IMG/VR virus record: IMGVR_UViG_3300009142_000009
Location: 1-22,554 of that record
DNA length: 22,554 bases
From: a virus
Direction: 5' to 3' (one strand)
Part shown: positions 21,441-22,554 of the stretch, one piece after another
Layout: every line of letters starts with the position of its first letter
Numbering within the stretch: position 1 is the first letter of the stretch
Notes under the pieces: generated by a model
Told to the model about the DNA's origin: nothing
The model's database searches: none
The model's input: only the letters and a program-made list of their open reading frames with translations
Program-made: the position numbers and the translations under genes

Positions 21441-22328
21441 ATGGGGTTAATAACAGAAAATAATGAACAGTATTACTTAGGTCCAGATGGGCAATGGAAT
21501 AGCTGGGATGAAAATTACGGTGGTTACCAGTTTATAACTATAAAGGATATAATAAATAATTTTATGATATCTTATGTTGGTGAAGATAAAATAATACCAA
21601 GAGTAAAAAGAACGGATGTTATATTCCATGCAATGCGTGGGATTCAAGAATTCAGCTTTGATATATTACCTTCAGTTAAATCACAAGAGATTGAATTAGG
21701 GCCTTCCTTAGGAATGATATTACCTCAAGACTACGTTAACTATGTAAAACTTACATGGACCGATTCTGCGGGGCTTGAGCATGTTATATACCCCGCTATC
21801 AACACTTCTAACCCTACGCCGATATTACAGGATCATAGGTTTCAATATTTGTTTGACGAGCAAAATAGGGAGTTGCTTACCGCTGAGGAATCGGAAACTA
21901 AAAAAAGATTTGACAACGGGTCAAAAGGCAATGGCATAGAAGGCATAAATGCTAGTTATGGCCGCAGGTATGGGTTAACCCCTTCAAGTGCACAGTCTAA
22001 TGGTGTTTTTTACATAGATCAGTCTGTTGGAATTATATATTTTGATTCTAGCTTATCTAATAAAATAATCACTTTAAAATACGTTTCTGACGGTGTTAGC
22101 GGCAAAGACGAAGACATAACACTACATAAGTTTGCGGAAGAGGCTATGTATAAGCATATAGCTCATTCTCTTCTTTCAACAAGAACCAATGTGCCTGAAT
22201 ATATGGTAGCTAGATTCAAAAAAGAAAAAGCAGCCGCAAAAAGAAACGCAAAATTAAGACTATCAAATATAAAAATAGAAGAGATTGCACAGGTTATGCG
22301 TAATAAGTCTAAGCAAATAAAACACTAA
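21441..22328 (+). CDS. neck/tail-tubular-like connector protein
   Basis: This 295-residue protein is the second probable neck component. TIKDIINNFMISYVGEDKII, with RVKRTDVIFHAMRGIQEFSF, resembles the helical start of adaptor and tail-tubular proteins. SQEIELGPSLGMILPQDYVN is the beta/loop segment characteristic of this family in marine phages. A beta-rich part includes NGVFYIDQSVGIIYFDSSLS (about 187-206). The end is helical and basic (VARFKKEKAAAKRNAKLRLS). It lies three bases after the first connector gene and three before the next. Adaptor function is inferred from pattern and position. Confidence 0.68.
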   Translation: MGLITENNEQYYLGPDGQWNSWDENYGGYQFITIKDIINNFMISYVGEDKIIPRVKRTDVIFHAMRGIQEFSFDILPSVKSQEIELGPSLGMILPQDYVNYVKLTWTDSAGLEHVIYPAINTSNPTPILQDHRFQYLFDEQNRELLTAEESETKKRFDNGSKGNGIEGINASYGRRYGLTPSSAQSNGVFYIDQSVGIIYFDSSLSNKIITLKYVSDGVSGKDEDITLHKFAEEAMYKHIAHSLLSTRTNVPEYMVARFKKEKAAAKRNAKLRLSNIKIEEIAQVMRNKSKQIKH

Positions 22329-22331
22329 TAT

Positions 22332-22554
22332 ATGCCAGAATTTACTCACCTGTTTAACGCGGGTAAAATGAACAAAGACCTTGATGAAAGACTTGTTCCT
22401 CAGGGGGAATATCGAGATGCTTTAAATCTAGATTTAGCAAACTCAGAGAATGGCAACAGTGGCGCTTTGCAAAACGTAGAGGGTAATACTCAATTAAGAA
22501 AAAATAATAAAAACTTACCTTGGGTTAGTAATTATATAGACCAGCTTATTAACC
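22332..22554 (+). CDS. tail stabilisation-like protein (5' part)
   Basis: The ATG at 22332 opens a frame that stays open to the window end (74 full codons). The N-terminus MPEFTHLFNAGKMNKDLDER, then LVPQGEYRDALNLDL and GNSGALQNVEGNTQL, matches the N-terminal pattern GxMNKDLD...GEYRDALN...SGALxNxxGN of structural proteins annotated as tail stabilisation proteins in crAss-like and other Bacteroidota phages. The family is long, so most of the gene lies beyond the window. Start spacing (three bases after the previous stop) suits the operon. Confidence 0.78.
   Translation, partial: MPEFTHLFNAGKMNKDLDERLVPQGEYRDALNLDLANSENGNSGALQNVEGNTQLRKNNKNLPWVSNYIDQLIN

Overview
The window looks like part of the late (virion) region of a tailed bacteriophage, most likely from a marine or freshwater Bacteroidota host. 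Every supported gene is on the + strand, and many neighbours overlap by a few bases or are separated by a few bases to a few tens of bases. The DNA is AT-rich. The genes I inspected upstream of their starts lack a clear Shine-Dalgarno sequence and have A-rich leaders, which is typical of Bacteroidota. TAA, TAG and TGA all end genes, so the ordinary bacterial code fits. No integrase, replication gene, tRNA or CRISPR array is visible.

Layout. (1) 33-3780: two fibre-type proteins sharing a beta-rich C-terminal module, a third ending in an S74-type self-cleaving intramolecular chaperone, and a small conserved protein. (2) 3857-4171: a small conserved protein with a cysteine cluster. (3) About 4201-4397: a gene-free stretch, clearly GC-richer than its surroundings, that folds into several helices and ends in a T6 tract just before the next gene; I regard it as an unidentified structured RNA. 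(4) 4420-6233: a phage-encoded GroEL and GroES pair in the order groEL-groES, the reverse of the usual bacterial order. (5) 6230-11575: a winged-helix-like protein, a small HExxH protein, a run of basic, low-complexity proteins (four with a related N-terminal 'SPITSRIKR' motif, one with a histone-H1-like tail, one with a polymorphic-toxin-type TG linker), a holin and two small conserved proteins. (6) 11572-12174: a 200-residue protein that reads as two GroES-like domains in tandem. (7) 12119-22554: the packaging and head module, in order a probable small terminase, the large terminase, portal, scaffold, major capsid protein, a head-associated protein, two neck or connector proteins and the start of a tail-stabilisation-like protein that runs off the end.

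How it fits together. Terminase, portal, scaffold and capsid protein build and fill the head; the neck proteins and fibres complete the particle; the holin lets it out. The unusual theme is folding. The phage appears to bring a whole chaperonin, its lid, a possible double-lid protein and a fibre-trimerising chaperone, with an RNA structure placed where it could control or accompany chaperonin expression. The basic proteins between the chaperonin and terminase genes look like candidates for capsid-internal (cargo) proteins. The order terminase-portal-scaffold-capsid-neck-stabilisation protein and the protein sizes are reminiscent of short-tailed Bacteroidota phages, including crAss-like relatives, but I cannot place the phage from this window alone.
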